64,000 nt of DNA from Methylacidiphilum infernorum V4 (GTDB taxonomy: Bacteria; Verrucomicrobiota; Verrucomicrobiia; Methylacidiphilales; Methylacidiphilaceae). The notes under the pieces are model-generated. The model saw only the letters and a program-made list of their open reading frames with translations. It made no database searches and was not told the DNA's origin. Made by a program: the position numbers and the translations under genes. The stretch's first letter is position 1, and the number at the start of each line of letters is the position of its first letter. Positions 62,404 through 64,000 of this stretch are shown one piece after another. The stretch lies in NCBI RefSeq assembly GCF_000019665.1, contig NC_010794.1:1860001-1924000 (forward strand), given 5' to 3'.

Positions 62404-64000
62404 TGAAAAGAAAAAAGCTTCTTTAAGGTTTCCTTGACGACAGCCTTGGAATAGCGACTCTCCACGTGCTCAAGGGCGGCTTGCGAGAGTCTCTCCCAAA
62501 GCTCCTTTTCCTTGTAAAGCCTCACTACCGCCTGGATAAACTCCTCTTTATCATCGCAAATAAAGGCATTTTTCCCGTTTTCTAGCTTCATCCCTTCAGC
62601 CCCAATGGAAGTGGTGACAACGGGCAGCCCGGAAGCCATCGCCATCCCGATTTTCCCCTTCATTCCCGCTCCGAACCTGAGGGGAGCCACGAACACCCTT
62701 GCTTTTTCAAAGCAGGGGACAAGATCTGGAACGTAACCCACCGGCTGGATCCCCGGCCGGTTTAACAGTTCCTCCGGCACGTATTCTTTAAGAAAACTAC
62801 CCACGATCTCGAAGGAACAGCCCGGGATGTGTTCCCGGATACTTTCCCACATTTCCAGAATAAAATAGCTTAAACCGTCCACGTTAGGCTCATGACCGAA
62901 ATAGCCAAGGAATAGAATACTCTTGCGATTTTCCCAAGGACTTTTCGGTTTATGGACCTCGTGGATGTTGGGGACCACCTCGACCCGGCTTTGGAGAGAA
63001 AGCTCTAGTATTTTCTCTTTTTCTTCCTCGGTAATCGCAACAATGGCATCCGAAGCCACGAAGTTGGTGGTATCGATTATCTTTGCTTGTTTTGCTTCTT
63101 CTATCACTAAAGGATCTTTTGAAAGGGCCGCTTTTCTCTCTAGCCTAATGAAAGCTAGATCCACCGGATCATAGATGAGCTTGGCATTGACCGCATAACT
63201 CCTGATCAAGGGAATGAAATGATAAGCAACGGTTGGGGAAAACACGTAAGCTACTGAAATCTCTTGTCCCTGTCGGCTCAGAAAGGTTTTTATCTTTTCT
63301 TCTCCAAGAAGGATCTCTTTCACCCCCGCTTCAAAAAGAATCCCTTCGTAGTGTTTGAACTCTATATCGAGATTATCTTCTTGCAGCACTTTCCCATGGT
63401 TTTCCCGGTCATTTAGAACGGCTAGGTTCACTTCCCAACCCAGTTCCCGAATGATTTTTATAATCTGGAAAGTCCTGAAATCTCCCCCTCGGCGATCTGG
63501 CACTAGCAAGTAATCGTTAAAAACAAGGGCTTTTTTCCGCGGAGCCATCGAAGGGGAGATCTCCCAAGGCGGTGTACTTTTTCCCTTGGTGATCCTGTTT
63601 TCCTTTTGCCCGTAATGGAGATAATGCCAAAGGGGGTTAACCTGGGCTTGCTTGACATCGGGATAACGCTCTAGGTAAGAACGAAGGTCAAAATCCGGAT
63701 GCGGGTTGCGTCCTTCCTTCCAACCATTCTCGATAAAATGAAGAAGCGGGTTTACGCCCGCCGCTTTGACGTCGGGATTCTTTTCCAAGTAATAGGCAGA
63801 ATTAAAATAGGGATTGGGATTTCTTCCCTCTTTCCAACCGTGCCGAATGTAATGGAGCAGGGGATCGATTCCTGCTTCCTGAACGTCGGGATATTGTCCC
63901 AGGTAATAAGCCTTGTCAAAAAGGGAAGAACGCAAAATTTTCAAGTACTGGCCGCGTTCCGGAGTGCCTTGCCCGGGCGCTGTCCCCCCTTCCAAGGACT
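62394..64000 (-). CDS. family 4 glycosyltransferase with N-terminal FDxxYY repeats (partial)
   Basis: The C-terminal half is a GT-B enzyme close to the one at 53.8 kb: FLGYFGHEPNVDGLSYFI, VAPLRFGAGMKGKIGMAMASG and GLPVVTTSIGAEGM. The N-terminal 130 residues hold three repeats of about 35 residues of the form FDxxYYLxxxPDVxxAGxNPLLHYxxxGxKEGR. The frame is still open at the right edge, and the only start in it is a doubtful TTG at 63995. The gene therefore probably begins outside the window. It is first in the visible operon. Confidence 0.85.
   Translation of the reverse strand, partial: SLEGGTAPGQGTPERGQYLKILRSSLFDKAYYLGQYPDVQEAGIDPLLHYIRHGWKEGRNPNPYFNSAYYLEKNPDVKAAGVNPLLHFIENGWKEGRNPHPDFDLRSYLERYPDVKQAQVNPLWHYLHYGQKENRITKGKSTPPWEISPSMAPRKKALVFNDYLLVPDRRGGDFRTFQIIKIIRELGWEVNLAVLNDRENHGKVLQEDNLDIEFKHYEGILFEAGVKEILLGEEKIKTFLSRQGQEISVAYVFSPTVAYHFIPLIRSYAVNAKLIYDPVDLAFIRLERKAALSKDPLVIEEAKQAKIIDTTNFVASDAIVAITEEEKEKILELSLQSRVEVVPNIHEVHKPKSPWENRKSILFLGYFGHEPNVDGLSYFILEMWESIREHIPGCSFEIVGSFLKEYVPEELLNRPGIQPVGYVPDLVPCFEKARVFVAPLRFGAGMKGKIGMAMASGLPVVTTSIGAEGMKLENGKNAFICDDKEEFIQAVVRLYKEKELWERLSQAALEHVESRYSKAVVKETLKKLFSFHCL

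Noticed and set aside
1-64000. CRISPR array, rRNA operon, replication origin or prophage
   Set aside because: No regularly spaced direct repeats, rRNA sequence, DnaA-box cluster or phage structural genes were seen.

Overview
The window looks like a chromosomal segment of a moderate-GC Gram-negative bacterium. TonB, Slp-type lipoproteins, an HME-RND pump and a two-partner-secretion-type exoprotein imply an outer membrane. The gene mix suggests an acidophilic/methylotrophic Verrucomicrobium of the Methylacidiphilum type: a methylamine-dehydrogenase-like cluster, GlgE, a type III polyketide synthase cluster and IS607/TnpB elements. That placement is inference; no rRNA or methane monooxygenase gene is present to confirm it.

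Layout. 0.1-3.8 kb: glgE and small envelope proteins. 4.1-7.6 kb: a TnpB-tail relic followed by mauB-mauE-mauD-mauA and a monohaem cytochrome c. The light chain keeps both tryptophans that form the TTQ cofactor, but mauG, mauF and mauC are not in the window. 7.8-14.7 kb: tRNA-Leu, glucokinase and methyltransferase, tonB, two tandem Slp lipoproteins, a radical SAM protein and a LysR regulator. 15.0-17.0 kb: IS607-family copy 1, GC-rich, with intact tnpA and tnpB broken by one TGA. 17.3-25.1 kb: a Lon-like protease overlapping a stress-protein gene, a large methyltransferase/coiled-coil/repeat protein, and thiH-thiS. 25.1-30.8 kb: two housekeeping minus-strand operons, gmk-coaC-purE-purK and trpC-trpF-trpB. 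31-36 kb: a TPR protein and two tandem UMF1-type transporters. 36-42 kb: a CzcA pump without its partners, an unknown membrane/secreted pair, and two more TnpB-tail relics. 42.4-45.1 kb: tRNA-Ser, ptsN, nadK and a PfkB kinase. 45.4-48.3 kb: a methyltransferase-flavoprotein-type III PKS operon. 48.4-64 kb: a surface-glycan region with GT2, sulfotransferase, GT4, a TPS-type exoprotein, a methyltransferase, and a GT4-DUF707-GT2 operon that runs off the right edge. IS607 copy 2 sits inside this region.

The strongest points for follow-up are: the compact mau cluster whose heavy chain has no visible export signal and abuts a transposon relic; three separate TnpB 3'-tail relics that keep the same terminal sequence and may be omega-RNA-like; a small passenger ORF between tnpA and tnpB of IS607 copy 2; a tract shared almost identically by the two IS607 copies inside diverged flanks; and a roughly 35-residue repeat shared by two glycan-region proteins 40 kb apart. 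Most intergenic stretches over 300 bp hold relics or nothing I can recognise.
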